Positions 1 through 13,636 of a stretch of 64,000 nucleotides of DNA are shown here, in pieces (position 1 is the stretch's first letter; every line of letters begins with the position of its first letter). Under the pieces are notes generated by a model that saw nothing but the letters and a program-made list of their open reading frames with translations, ran no database searches and had not been told where the DNA came from. The position numbers were made by a program, and so were the translations under genes. This stretch comes from Sitta carolinensis (lineage: Eukaryota; Chordata; Aves; Passeriformes; Sittidae): assembly GCA_032173965.1 (NCBI GenBank), contig CM063288.1, positions 19,069,501 through 19,133,500 on the forward strand. Direction: 5' to 3'.

Positions 1-2960
1 TCAACCATGGGAATTGCAACCTGACACACATTATGAATCAGGAAAGTAACCTGTATTGATTTGTATTAGTGCTGATCTTACAGTCCTCGGCAAGTTTCAG
101 GTGACACTTCCTCTCTCTTGATGAATTATAAGTTCGTATTTCTTGTAGAGATGAGTCAGACAAACACAAAGAACTATCGCTTTGAAATGAGAGGTTTCAA
201 ATAAGAAAGAGCTAATGTTTTCTCAGATTTTGAAGCATTTTAGCCTTGTGCCCCGAAAGCTGCCAAGCTGGCTAGCCTGGATGCTAGAACCACTCACTTA
301 ATGGAGGGAGAGTAATACTGCAAGGTAGGCAGACAGGCTTCCTATGGTTGCAGAATCAACAGAGTCCCAGGCTCCACCACCCCATCAATCCTCGAGGTCT
401 CTGCAGACTGCCACAAAGAATCATTTAGCGGTGCCCTCAAACTGCAAGGAGAGAATTAATTGATTTCTCTTAGCCAGGTGACAGGGCCAGGGCCACTCTG
501 TAATCAGAGGCAAATAGACCTAGCTCTCTTGCAGAGTGTCACTTTCTAGGTTTGAAGGTTGATCAGTGATCTATAAAAGATGTACTCTCTCATATTTGTC
601 CCACCATAACTTCATCATACCATTCCTTACTCTTCCATAAACTTTGATTACTTTTACCCATGGGCTTATTCCTGAAATTTATCACAGATGATGGGGCAAG
701 CACACATGCATTTAGGTGCATACAAGGGAGAATATATTTTCTGATTTTGTTTAGCATTGGCTGTATTCCCAGACTTGAAGCTTTCTGGAAGGTGACTGTG
801 TACGTCTGCATCAAACAGGGTACAGCAAGGAGAGGGTAATCTGGGAGCTCTGGGTGCCAGCAGGCCCTGTGCAGCTTGGCACGACCCCAGCCAGGGGAGG
901 AGGGCAGGCCTTACAGCTTTCACAGCAGGCTGGTTCAGGTCACCAAGCCATGCTGTGTCAGTGGGCCTCTAGCACAGGCAGTGCAGTCCCTGAAAGGCAA
1001 CACTGCGTTGTGATAGACTCAAGGCCTTAACATTCATGGCTTTGTTTCAACTCGGTCCTGTCCGTTGGGAGTTCAGGTTTGCAAAGGATAGGGGCTGTTG
1101 GTGGGACCCATAGTCAAAGAAGAAGCAGTGTTCCTTGACTTGGGTCTATCATGTCTATCAGAGCTCTAAAGTTTTAGACCTCACAAGAGCCATAATGTTG
1201 AACAGAAGCTGAGGCAGGTTAATGTTCTGTACTAGTTATGTTGTTGTGCTTAATGGTAATCAAGCCAAAAAATTCAGTGACCATCTGTGTAACTACAGTT
1301 AAATTTTTCAGAATTCCATTAACGCATGGGAATCAAGAAAGTTCACAGCTGTGCCTGGCTCTTTCTAGCACTTCCTAACACTGGTCAGAAAACGTGTGTC
1401 AACATAATGTTTCTCACAATGTATATTCAGTCCACTGCTGTTTTATTTATTTAATAATCATCTTTATCCTATTCTCATCATGTTACCTGATTTTTAAGCC
1501 ATCTTTCCTTGTCCCTTCCTTATCTTTTCTTTGTCTTTAGAAAAAAAAATAAAATATAAAATAACAGCAGAATTTCAATGCCAAGAATTACCATCTAAAA
1601 TATTTTCCTTTAATCGGAAAGGAAATTGACGTGCCTAAAACAAGTCTTATAAAAGTCCATATTGAGATAATAGAGGGAGAAAAAATTGCTGAAGGTTTAC
1701 TTGTTCAAGAAAGTTTTCAGTGTATTTGTTTGCAGCAGCTTTATTCTCTGGTGGATACATGCATGCATAAGGAACCTGCAACCTAATTAAGTTGGTATCC
1801 AGTGCAGTTAACAATGCTCTTTGTATGAGAGCTACAAAAACAGATGGATTGCTAATGTGAGGGTACTCAGAGAAGTTGCAAGCTACTGGGATTACCCTAC
1901 CACCTTCCTAACATTCTCTTTGGAGGGTTAAATAGTTGTTTTGCAAAGCTCTTTGGAAGTGTGTAAAAATCCACCCCACTATCATGCCAGCATAACAAAA
2001 AGATAAATCCTTACACAGTTTACCTTACTTCAAATACAATACTTGGCATTAAATGATTTGTTTAAACTACTTCTAATGATTTGATTTTTCTTTCAAAAGA
2101 TACCCCAGTCTAGAACTTACCATTGGACTTGAAACACTCCCCAGAGCCCAGAGGGATGGAAGAACAGAGACATGGGGTTCTCCCAGAAGAGCCCAGCCCT
2201 CCTGCCTGTGGGGAAGGAGCAAAATTAGGCAGAGGCAAGTGAGACAAATATAAAACAGATTCACAAAAAGTAAAGCCCTTCCATTACCACCATCCTATGA
2301 TATGCTTGCTGAGATATGCCAATGGCAGTGGGAGTTGCTGCTTAAGGCACGGGGGAGCTGCCTTTTGCTTCCACTGAATGCCCTTGCCCAGAGGAGCTCG
2401 GCCAGTCCGCTTGAGACAGGGGCATCTGCACTGCACCAGGCACTGCCAAGAGCTGTGAGGTCTTCAGCCTCGCACTCTTGAACAGAGCACGGCTGTGTTT
2501 TTCTCTGATTGTACCAAATTAAATTGGGATTATGGAGCTGAAATTTATATCTATTTCATTATTGATTTAATAAAATCTTCTATCAGAAAGCAGAAATTGT
2601 GGGCCATGCAGCACTTAAACTGATAAATTACTTAAATAGGAGCTGAGAATGAAGAAGCAACTTTTAATTAATTACCAACTCTGAAAATTCTGTCCCCAGT
2701 TTTTCATTGTGGTATATGCTTTAAGTCTGTTTATGGTGTCTACTGTAAGAAGTGCCTCAACAGAATTCTCATATGCCACAAATCTTAGAATCAAACAGAC
2801 AATCTCTCTGCAGTGTCATTATGGCAACATATACAACCGTCATAAAATTTAAAAGTAAAAATACTTCCCTTTATGTTACAATCACAATTGTTATGACTCA
2901 AGTGTTGGAGAGAGTGAGGGAAAGAAGAGAAAATGGAAATCACTTCACTTTCCAAAATCA

Positions 2961-3016
2961 TAGTTAATGGTTTGACTCGATGATCTTTTCCACCCTTAAA
3001 AATTCTATGATTCTAA
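2961..3016 (+). mobile_element. CR1 LINE 3' tail fragment
   Basis: The segment carries the typical CR1 terminal pattern: a GGTTTGACTCGATGATCTTT-like stretch, then a pyrimidine-rich block, then ATTCTATGATTCTA. CR1 elements end in short ATTCTRTGATTCTR-type repeats rather than poly(A). Only the last 50 or so bases are preserved, so this is a heavily 5'-truncated copy in forward orientation. Confidence 0.75.
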
Positions 3017-6000
3017 GGCACGTATTTATTTTAACTAGTATTACTGTAATTTGGACCAAATTTGTTTAAAACATGTCTCTCGCCATTTGTCTGCATTTTG
3101 GTTTTGGAATACAATCTTTTGGGGTGGCACAGACTGACCAGAGTAAATACTTCTGGAGGTGCATGGGGGCTTTATTTGAATAGATTTCACTTGGTGTAAT
3201 GCTGCTTCTAACAAGCATCCTGGGAGGCAGGTCCCAGGGATAGTTTAAGAAGGCTGAAGAGCTGAGCCGCCAGATCCCGGCTCCACTGAAAATGCAAGAG
3301 ATCAAGCTAGAAATGGTGCTTGAATTCTGCACAGACCAAGAGTTGGATGCACATGGGATCCAAATTTCAGGACTAATTACCAAGAGCCCTAGTGGACCAT
3401 AGAACTCTGCCAGTAATGTCATACACTACCACACTACCTATTGACTGTGGAAACTTTTTCCTGTTCTGCAGACTAAAATTATCCCTGTTTGACAGCTGGA
3501 GAGGAAGGAGAACTACAGTGATAAGAAGCGATTTGTCTAAGGCCATGTTGTGTTTCTTTCACAGACATAAAAACATTAATTCATATTCCTTGGCTCTCGA
3601 GCTAGTTCTGGTTCCCATTCTTATTCTTACATCTTAATCAAGTGATCATTTTTCTATGTTTTTACAGATTTCTCCTCCTGACACAATGATAAATCGTTGC
3701 AAGCATTTAAGTAGCTTGCTAACCTTCTGTTTTGAGACAGCAGTGGAATGTACTTGAAATAAAGGCCAAAATCAATTTTCGAAAGCTGAAATGAAGATGT
3801 AGAGGGAGCTCACTCTTCTGATAGAAGTACTTATGTGGCCAGTTGTTAGGCAGCTCTGCTAAACGTTGGTTTCACAAAAGTATTTCATAGTGTACTCATG
3901 ATGAGAAGTGCTGCTGAATGGTTCATTTTGATAGAGCAAAGCACTTAATTCTCAGCTTCAAAAAAATCTTTGATCAGATTGTTCACACAAGTGTTATTGA
4001 AGGCTTGTCATGGCTGATACAGCCAGAAAGTATCAAAAAAGGAGGGTAAGCACATAAGCTCTGGTATCACTGAAGCTATCAGAATTTTCCCTTTAATTTA
4101 TTAATAAAAGAGCATCATGATGTTTAATTTAGGTAAATAATAAGAAGTTATTTGCAATATTTTTAAAGGTTGAAAAAAAAAAGTATATTTAATTAATTGA
4201 ATACACTTGACTTACTGGGGTTCCTAAATAATTTTTTAAATAAGGTTTTAAAAATCTTACAGCAAACAGGCTTGTTCCATAATTGAAAAAATACCTACTA
4301 TTAAAATAGCTTTCAAAACTTACCCTACAATTCTCCCAAATTCATAATTTTCTTGCACTTTTTACATTGTGAAATTGTAATACAAAGGTAAATAAAGAGG
4401 TATTTTAAAAAATTATGTTTTCTTTTTTTATCACCCCAGTTTACTTCCACAACAGAAAAAAAGCTGAAACTATCTAGGAGGCCTTCATCTAGGAAATTAT
4501 ATAGGAGAAGCATAGCTTTTATGGAAAGAGAGTGGAATACTTTAAAATGGTCTCTTTGAAGTTTGTCAGATGAGACAGAATAGATTTTTCAGTACCGAAA
4601 TATGTGTATTGAAAGTGAAAAATTAAACAAATCATATGTCTTATAGGAGTCCAAACTAATTTACAACTTAAAATGAAGCATCACTGCAGGTTTCTCAATG
4701 AACATTGGTGGCTAAAAGAGCAAACAAGTCACTAAAGGGGAAGAAAAGAATAACAAATACACTGTGATGAAAAAATATCTGTCATTGTTTGTATTGACAC
4801 TGCAGCATAAGCATATTCTTCATAACTACATTTAAAAAATATATCACAGAGGTAGAGTAGTTTCAGAAAATAAGGTAAATCAAAAAATGATGAAAATGGA
4901 AAAAAACTCTCACATGGAGACAAGTTAAAAATACAAGATATGTTTGTTTTAATGTGGAGATAAATAAAAACATGATAGATAAAAATATTATTAACTTACT
5001 TGAAGCTTTCTGTCTGCAGTAATTTTACAGGAAAGAACAAGGCAACATTCAATTACATTAAAGAAAGAGCATAGAAAAGTAATAAGGCTCTACAATGGAC
5101 AGCTAATATAATCTTTGTATTTCTTCAGCATGAGGAAAATTATGAAGACTGACAAGTGATAGTCAGGGTTTCTCTAAATAACAAATAGACAGAGTTTTAA
5201 CTACGGCTGAAAGGTATTTTTAGGTATTTAAAAAAATCTCCATTAGATCAGGAAGAAATCTAAAGCGTGTGTAGGGTGAGAATAAAAGACACAATGCTTC
5301 CCTCACACATTGCCTGCAGAGGTCTTATGTATTCTTCTGAAACACCTTGTACTGACTGCTGGCAGATAAAAGGAACCCTTGGTCTGATTCAACTGCCAAG
5401 TTCTTGATTTGTTCTGGGACACATCAAAATATTAAGTTTTTGATCTTACCTTTCAGAAATGTATTAATTGCTTTAACTGCAGTGACAATCAAACATCATG
5501 ATACAAAATACTAAAGTAGCATGTACCTGATGAAGAAATTCAGACACTAATTTAGAAGGCTGGAATGCACCTTTAAGTCTGTGACAGCCTGCACTGTGTG
5601 TCAGAAGAGCTGCAGAGCCTCCTCCCAGCCACCTGCAAAGGCTGTATCTGCCCTGAACCCTCTGGGCTGGATCCTCACCACGTGGCTCTCTCACACTGTG
5701 TGTTTTTCTTCAGCCTCCCGCAGTCATCAGCTCAGCTCTGCTCCAGAGCCCCTGCTCTGTCCTTCTGCAGACCTCATAGCAGAGCCGGCCAAGGGCTTAC
5801 GAGAGGTTCTCCCAGCAAAGCAGGATTTCTTGTGGAGTAGGTATCTTGAAGCCTCAAATAGGAGAAGCCTCTGTAAAACCGTGTCAAAGGGAAGTGTCCT
5901 CTGACTATAGCTGCTTGAATTTCTGAAGTATCTTTGCTGTTTTTCCACAGGGAGATTGCTTTGTATGTGGGACAAGGGCAGGGTGCTGGGACAGTCTTCC

Positions 6001-9000
6001 TTGAAGTGAGGAGCCCCTTTGGCGAAGAGCAGGCAAGGTGCTGGTAGAAGGAAATAGTTTGAAACTCTTTGTGTTTCAGAGGTCTCCAATTAAAACACAT
6101 CAGAATACAAATTACTCACCTTATATTAGTATTTCAAAACAAAGCAGTTATAGAAAAATGATACACTTCATCCAGATAACTACTATTGGTAACATAGTAT
6201 TTAAATGGTGAGCAATCACCAAGTAACTGGTTTTTTTCTGGTACAGTGACAGTCTGTGGTATATACACTGTTGGCTTTTCAAGCTAAACCCTGGACCTTA
6301 TGTCAGGGTTAATTTTAACCAGCTCATAATGGCAAACTTTTCACAGCTTGGTTTACACTAGGATTTGAAAAGGTGTTAATAAACAGTGCATGTTAAACTG
6401 AAGCTTTCTCTAGCAGAGTGTCAGTAGAGTAAGCATAGCCACAGGGTACATAAGGATAACAGCTGCCAAGTGAACTGAACAATTTTTCATGATGGGGTAT
6501 CCCTTTCTCCCTGTTCCCAAGCTGGCAAGATTGATATAATCTTGCTGCTACAAAATACCACTGCCTGAAACTCTTGCATGCCAAAAGACTGACTACTTGC
6601 AACACAGGGTTTCCACACAGCATGTGCACAAGGAGGGCAGATTTCCAAACGGCAGAGTTTGCCTTACAGGTAGGGCCACATCACTCAAACTTCCAGGGAG
6701 TTACACAACATCATTACCAGCCTTCTACCTTCCTGCCAGAACATGGTCACCAGACTGCCTAGGGTTGATGGTTTGGCTTTTTTTTTAATTGTGGCCTCAA
6801 TTTTGCATAATGCTCTCCTCAACATCTAGCCCTTGGGTTAACTTCAACATATGGGAGATGTTGCACATTCTTCAGTAAATTGTCTACTATTGTGAAGTCA
6901 GGAAGAGTGCCCCAGGAGAAAACTGTCTTTGCTATGTGAATGTTTGCAAAGCAATTGGAGTAAAATGACTTCGCCCCTGGAAAAAATCCGCCACAGAAAA
7001 GAACTTTGACATGTAATGACACCTACAAGGGACCACCAAAGTGAATGATTGTGGGACAGTCCCACTGTGCCTTCCAGAACCCGGGGCATGTGGGCAATAT
7101 GTGGGCTGCAGCTGTTGCTCATCCCTGTGGCATGTTTCTCTCCTGGCATGTTCACACAGGTGGCAATGCAGTGCGCAGTTTTCTTTGGAAGTGTGTGACT
7201 CTTCTTGTTTACATTTAATTTGTGTTTTCCTCATTCATCATCAGTTGCAAAAGGGAGTGGACCCCCTGCACCTTGCCCTGCTGGCCCATTAGCACGGGAG
7301 ACAGGAAGGCAGCACTTGTGGGAGCCCAGGGTTAGGTGGGAGGACAGGGCAGCATGAGCTGTGCTGCACCAAAGCCAGGTGCTCCAACAGGGCCACCCCT
7401 GTGGTGGGGTACCAGGTGCCCCTTGTAGCAGTGACAGGTAGAAGTCAATCAAAAAGCTGATAATTTCTGTCCCACACAGATGTGCCTGATAAGCCACAGC
7501 CTGCTCTTCCCCAGGTTATGGCATCAGAAGACAAAGACTTCAAAAGGTGCATTAAACATATTTTTCTCTGAGTAAATCCCAGTCTAGAAGCCTGAAGCAT
7601 AATGGAGTGCCAAGTCAATTATTTTTTTCCTCCAACTGCTAATCTTCCTTAGCTTCTGGCTGTCTTTTTGCTGATTCTCAGAAAGGGTGATTTGTACGTA
7701 TTTATTGCTGAAATCTGAAGTGATTTAAAATTAATGTTTAAATGTAGCATGTCTTTCAGAACTAAGCTATTAATGTATTACTAATTTTTCTAAGCAGTTA
7801 ATACTTTTAAAGGACTCTTAAAACTTACTAGCACACTTCATATGTTATAGTTTATGCAGAAATGCCAATTAACCCGCAGAATGTGCAGTCAAGATAGATG
7901 AGGATTAAGTCCCTACAGCCATTGAAATAGCAGAGATGCAATGACCTGAAAATTGTATCCTTAGTTCCTTTGCCTGTAATTAATATAAAAGCACCAGTGA
8001 AGTGCCTTTCCTCTTTTTATTAATCCCTTCTCTACAGTCCTGTATCTTTGTTGTTCAAGCAATTAGGACAGATGGCATATGTTTTCTTGATTCTTCAGAT
8101 CTGACTTCAGATTTGCAAGGCAAATTGACATTAAGTGCTCCCTCACATGGTGACTATCCTCACTGTTATTAGCTCAGCCCACCCTTGCAGATGCTTGCGT
8201 TTTTTTAGTGTTCAGTGTTATGATCCCTTAATTCCTCCTCAGTTTGTTCTATATCATGTAATAGGTTGGGTGAATCACAATTCAACACAATAAACTAAAT
8301 TTACCAAAGGAAAAGCAGGAAAGACTTTCCTATTTTACTCTATTTCCTTTAATTTTAAAAGTCATTAAAACTGAAGTATCTAGATCCTGAAAAATACTCG
8401 TATGTATGAAGCGGGATTTTTCTACATTTTATAATACTACAGAGCCTGAGTGAATATACTATAGTGTATAAACCTTAAAAAATGTGTGTTGAAGGTATAA
8501 TCCCAAGACTTTGTTTGGACCCTCTACTTATGGAATATTATTGTAGTGAAATAAATACATCAAACATGCTGATATGGCACATGCCAAAATCTTGAAAACA
8601 TACTGGAACAAGCAGAAGATTATAGCAGTTGTATTGTGACTGTACCTACTGACTGACTTCATACAGGATGTAAACACTCATGTAGCAGGAAGGCACAGCA
8701 TATGACTCAAAATAACAGCCAGAGAGTTTTTAATTTGCTTTTCTGTGAAAAATCAATGTAGATACTATACAATATTTTCATTAAAATGGTAGAACTGTGC
8801 TCATCCTGTCTCCATCATGCAATAGCCTGCCCTCCAAGCTGTCCTCTAGAGAACTTGAAAAACATAACATAGTATTAGTGTTTTTAAAGTAAGTGACATT
8901 TATTTAAAGACTGGCAAACTGAGCAGGGGGATGTTGGTGGTATATTTTGGAATTCAATGCAGCTCTGTGTGCCTGACTCTGTTTAACCACAGCTCATGTG

Positions 9001-10479
9001 AAGAGTTTTTGTGTTTGAAATGATATACTACAGGACAATACCTGCCTTGCTCTATCATTTCCTGAAAAAGTTTGCTGTGGTGCCGGCACATCTTATTCCA
9101 TAAGTGAGGCAGCAGCATTGTTCCCCGTTTGTAAGGGCCACAGCAAATCATGAGCAGCACAAACTGAGATCCAAAAAAGAAAACTGGAGAACCTGAACTG
9201 GTTGTGCCAACACTGGAGAGCACTGACCTCATTGAAGAGATGTGGGTTCAGCTGTAATAATGTCAGAATGTTTCTCTTCCTGAGGACAGAACAAAAGTAA
9301 GTTGTACTTGGTGATCAAATCCACAGGAAGATGCAACAGGATAAAAAAAGATAGTATTTACCTTACTTAAGCTATGTCCCTGTAATTCCCTTTCCTATCC
9401 CCCTGCCAATGCTTTGGCTCCAAGTCAGCTGCATCTTCATCCTCTGCTGATATCCTAAGTGCACAGTTAGAAATGAGTGCATTGTGGTTTGCATTATTTC
9501 ATTTGTTTCTGTGATGAGTTCTTATTTCTAGAAGCAGCATTTTCTTCCTAAGGTTTAATTACTTAGGGTTTTAGTAAATGAAAGCCTCTTTTATTGCTAA
9601 ACAATAGCAAATAATAACAGTGATGAGAATGCTAGTTAAAAGATTATGATTAAAATTAAGTTATACCATTTTTTCCTCTATGGAATATCCTTTCCAAGAA
9701 AAAGTCATTGTATTGCCTGAAACTTTAGGGATTTTTTTTTTAAAGAAAGTCTGCCAATGTTAATTGATATTATTCAGCTACCTTCATTTGCTTGGTTCAG
9801 AGTACTACTATTTAATTTAGCTGTCTTGATATGGACCTCATCCACCAGGGAAACTGCCTAGCTTTTGCAGCTGTATTTATTCTGATCTTTTATGAAGTGG
9901 GTTAGCTAACAAAAAGTAGTTTCCAATGTACAGTTTATGTTTGCAAAATACCCAAATTTCAGCCTGGCCGCTTCGTTATGCAGAAGGAAAGGCTTCCTCA
10001 GCACTGCAACACCAGCCAGAGTGTAAGGAGGCAGCATTAGCACAAGCAGTGTTTTGCAGCAGTGCTGATCAGCATGGAGTGTGATACCTGAATTTGGTTA
10101 GTCTGGAATGAAGGCCACCCACCTCAACAATGTCTACCTCTAACTGGGAAATTAATGAAGTAGTACAACTATGCTGAATGTGGCAAAAGGGTGCCCTCCA
10201 CCAAAACTCTGCTTCCAGAAAGTTATCATTGGTGTACCTAATTACTTCAGGTCAGTTTTATAGATATTCAATGGTACATCTATCAGTTAAAATATCCTTC
10301 TGCTATTTTTTTTTGTTTGTTTCTAATTTATATGACGTTTAAATGCACACTAGTTACAGCAAAATAGCAAGAACCTGATGACAGAGAGGAAATAATAAGC
10401 TCAGGCCCTGGCTTTTTTATGAGTCTGGTAATATTCCTTAGAAATCAGATACAAAATTGCCACTGAGTTCAGAAATGGA

Positions 10480-11268
10480 TGGCAAGGCTTTTGGAAAGAG
10501 TGTTGAAAGACTTCAACAAGGCTTTCAACACTGTGTCTCACAATATCCTCATAGGCAAACTCAGAAGTGTGGACTGGATGAGTGGGCAGTGAGGTGGATT
10601 GAAAACTGACTGAATGGCACATCCCAGAGGGTCATAATCAGTGGCATGGGGTCTAGTTGAAGGCTTGTCACTAGTGGTTGTCCCCAAAGGCTCGATTTGA
10701 GATGCCTACTCAGCAAGTTCACTGATGACACAAAGCTGGGAGGAGCAGCTGATACCCCAGAGGGCTGCACAGCCCTTCAGGACCTTGACTGGTTGGAGAG
10801 ACTGGATGGCAGACAAGAACTGAAATGCAAAAAAGGAAAATGCAGGATCTCTTAATCGTTCATCTGTGAGAGAATAACCCCATACACCAGTACAGACTGG
10901 GGACCTGGGGGTCCTGGTGGACAACCTGCTGTCCATAAGCCAGCAGTGTGGCCAAGTAAGCCAGTCCTTGTGGCCAAGAAGGCAAATGGTATCCTGGACT
11001 ACAATGGGAAATGCACAGAAACAGATGCACAGGAAGTTCCACCTCAATACAAGGAAGAACTTTTTAAAGTGTGGCAAGCTTTCTTGGCAACCTGCTCCAC
11101 ACACTGGAATAGATTGCCAAGAAAGTTTGTGGTGTTATCACTTCACTGGTGATATTCAAGAAGACTCTGGATGCAATTTTGTGCTTTAGGATGAACCTGA
11201 TTGAGCAGGGAAGTTGGACCACATGACCCACTATGGTCCCTTCCAACTTGACCCATTCTGTGATTGTA
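10480..11268 (+). mobile_element. CR1 LINE, 5'-truncated and internally deleted
   Basis: Forward-strand homology to the end of CR1 ORF2 and its 3' UTR is clear. The order is a reverse-transcriptase C-terminal region (DFNKAFNTVSHNIL-like frame near 10508-10550), the GATGACACAAAGCTGGGAGG block (about 10724), the GACCTGGGGGTCCTGGTGGACAA-like block (about 10900), CCAGCAGTGTGGCCAAG (about 10940), GGAAGTTCCACCTCAATAC (about 11032), and the tail ending CCATTCTGTGATTG at about 11266. The consensus between about 11010 and 11030 is missing several hundred bases, so the copy has an internal deletion. Stop codons and frameshifts break the reading frame, so it is inactive. The 132-residue minus-strand frame at 10706-11104 is an antisense shadow of this repeat. 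Confidence 0.9.
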
Positions 11269-12482
11269 CACAAATGATATAAAACCACAAAACCACTAAT
11301 AACTTTTTTAGTGGTTTTTTTCCTTAACATTACTACAAGTTTTTAAGAACTCTGGCTTCTGGGTCAAAAGAGACAAAGACATTAGAGCTTTGGAATCTTT
11401 TCTAAAAAAGAAATCACCTCAACTCTACAGATATATATATTGTGCTAAAAATAAGTTTCTAAGAACCACTTTTAGACCTGTTTGATAAAATGTTGATATA
11501 GTTAAATATGCAGATTATAAATTTAGAGCTGCATGTCTTTCCAAGTACTTCTTGTTGGGTTCACTAAACTGAATGAGAAATTTTGCAGCCTTTCATACCA
11601 TTCCATGAGGATGATGGAATTCCATGAAGTGACTGTGATACAGTCACTTCAGAATCAGCCTCATTTTTCAGAGCAGGAGGAGCCTTGATCACACCAGGAT
11701 CTTCCTTTATTTCCTACACCTGAGAAAAGTAAGCAACTGAGTTCAAATTTTCAGCATCTCTTTCTTTCTCTTGGTGTAAAATACAATGGGGAAAAATCCC
11801 ACAAAAAATCACCCAGCAATTAAGCCAATTCTATCTTTTCAAAAAGGTAGTATTGAAGAAGTATTACTTCTGAAAATATAGTCTTTCCTACAAATAAGAA
11901 AAATTTTAGTAACAAGGATCCAGGAAAAATCATTCCTCTTGGTTGATCTTCTCTGGATCTTTCTTATAAATTCATGTTTCAAGCATAGAAAAAGCCAGCA
12001 CTGCTTATATAGTGTTGATAAATTTATTCTTAATGATGTTGCCATAAAACAATCATAGTGATTCCTTTGGAGCCCTGTGAAATGTGAAATCCTTGAAAAA
12101 AATTTCCCTTGTCCTTCCAGTAAATAACCCCTGAACATCATTATGGTGCTACTCTTGATCCCTTGGAAATAGTAGTGCTGAGCTCTTGTGCAGCATCAGC
12201 AAGAGTACACCAGCTTATTTGCTGTGAATTTCTGTAGTCTAGTATCACACTGGCAATCCAAGACTTCTGGCAGGGAGGACCTTTTGTTCTCATTTCGCTC
12301 CTCAGTATTCACTTTATATATCAAACACTGAGGTAGTAGCAACTGCATGGATTTTTTTTAGACACATCCAATATTAGTTATACCGATTGCATTTAATTCT
12401 GTACAAATTCTCTTCCTTATAGCAAACAAAACAACAGTAAGGGCAGTTCTGATGCTCTGTATATCACGTGTCATGGGGATTT

Positions 12483-12550
12483 GGTACAGGGATGGTTGAG
12501 GTTATTCCTTCATGGGTAGTGGGTACAGGGATGGTTGAGGTTATTCCTTC
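12483..12550. repeat. 39-bp tandem duplication (about 1.7 copies)
   Basis: The 29-bp string beginning GGTACAGGGATGGTTGAGG occurs identically at 12483-12511 and 12522-12550, a period of 39 bp. Perfect identity suggests a recent local duplication. No coding or motif function is apparent. Confidence 0.9.
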
Positions 12551-13110
12551 TTTTACTAGCATATCTCAGGATAAATCCATTTGGATTCCTCTAGATCTTA
12601 CTTCTAGATAAGCAGGTCTACTGGGATATTGCACAAAGCAACATACTCATTTTTACTCATATTTATATTACATTATCTCTGCAGGCTTCCTATTTCAGTA
12701 CACAGCAAGACCATGGGGGGGTGAACAACCCACTCATCTCATCTCCTGGATGCTGGAACTGACATTTATAAATCTTTACACTTTTTATCAAAAACACAGT
12801 TGCTAAACACCTAAGCCACTATTCATCCCAAAAAAAGGCACTGTGGATGAGAATAAATTGAAGGAGAGATAAATCCCTGAACAGATTTTGCTTCTGGATC
12901 CATGTTACTGTGCCTGAGCACAAAGCAGCTATTAGCCTGGGTTGACTAGCTGATTTGGAGGGTGGATGGCAGCTTTGGGTATCAAGAGGGAGACAAAGGC
13001 TCTGAAGAATACAAATAGGCTGCAGCCACTATTTGGAAGAGTGTTACCCACAAGAAGAGGTAAAATGATGACACTGGTCAAAGACTAAACACAGCATTTA
13101 AATCAAGGTA

Positions 13111-13174
13111 TATGTATATCTATCTATCTATATATCTATCTATCTATATCTATCTATCTATATATATATATATA
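13111..13174. repeat. TATC/TA compound microsatellite
   Basis: The run consists of TATC units interrupted by TATA and resolves into a pure TA tract at its right end. It is a length-polymorphism candidate with no evidence of function. Confidence 0.95.
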
Positions 13175-13623
13175 ATTTTTGTGTAATAATATAGTACTTA
13201 TACACATGACCTGGCAGACAGTTTGTTGGTGATTTTTGTTTTCATGGGAGGAATAAAAACAACCCCTTTTTCATAGCTGGAATGAAGGTACTCTAAATTT
13301 TTCTCTTGATTAATTATCCCCCATGAACTTGTAAAAGAGAGAACACATGCTGGGGTTGAGAAAAAGATGGGAAAATTTGAAGTGTTGTTCTCTGTTTTTG
13401 CCTCTCCTCAAGTCTAGAGAAAACAGAGAGTACTGTATTTTCAACTCAGAAAATGCTTAAAAATGTGCCCAGTTATTGTACTGTGTCAGTGCCCATAATA
13501 ACTGTGGCCTGTGTCAGAGGGAGGAGATAAGATGGTCAGCTTCCATTTGTGGAGTTAGGACTCTGTTTACAGGACTCAGTAAGTTGTCACGTTCACTACA
13601 GAGCACGAACAGTGGTAGTCACC

Positions 13624-13636
13624 CCAGCAGGGGGTG
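13624..13636 (+). promoter_or_regulatory. CTCF-like core motif
   Basis: The string CCAGCAGGGGGTG matches the core of the CTCF consensus (CCASYAGRKGGC type) except for a T at one late position. It stands out in AT-rich surroundings. A single motif match is weak evidence of occupancy. If real, it would lie about 5.6 kb upstream of the CERS6 start codon. Confidence 0.25.

Noticed and set aside
3066..3422. 118-codon minus-strand frame
   Set aside because: No recognised similarity and no splice or promoter context. The length is compatible with chance for this window.
5473..6100. GC-richer patch with frames on both strands up to 120 codons and splice-like sites
   Set aside because: The frames overlap on opposite strands, have no domain and no conserved motif, and no neighbouring exon could be found to build a gene model.
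10706..11104. 132-codon minus-strand frame
   Set aside because: It is antisense to an identified CR1 fragment and has no independent support.
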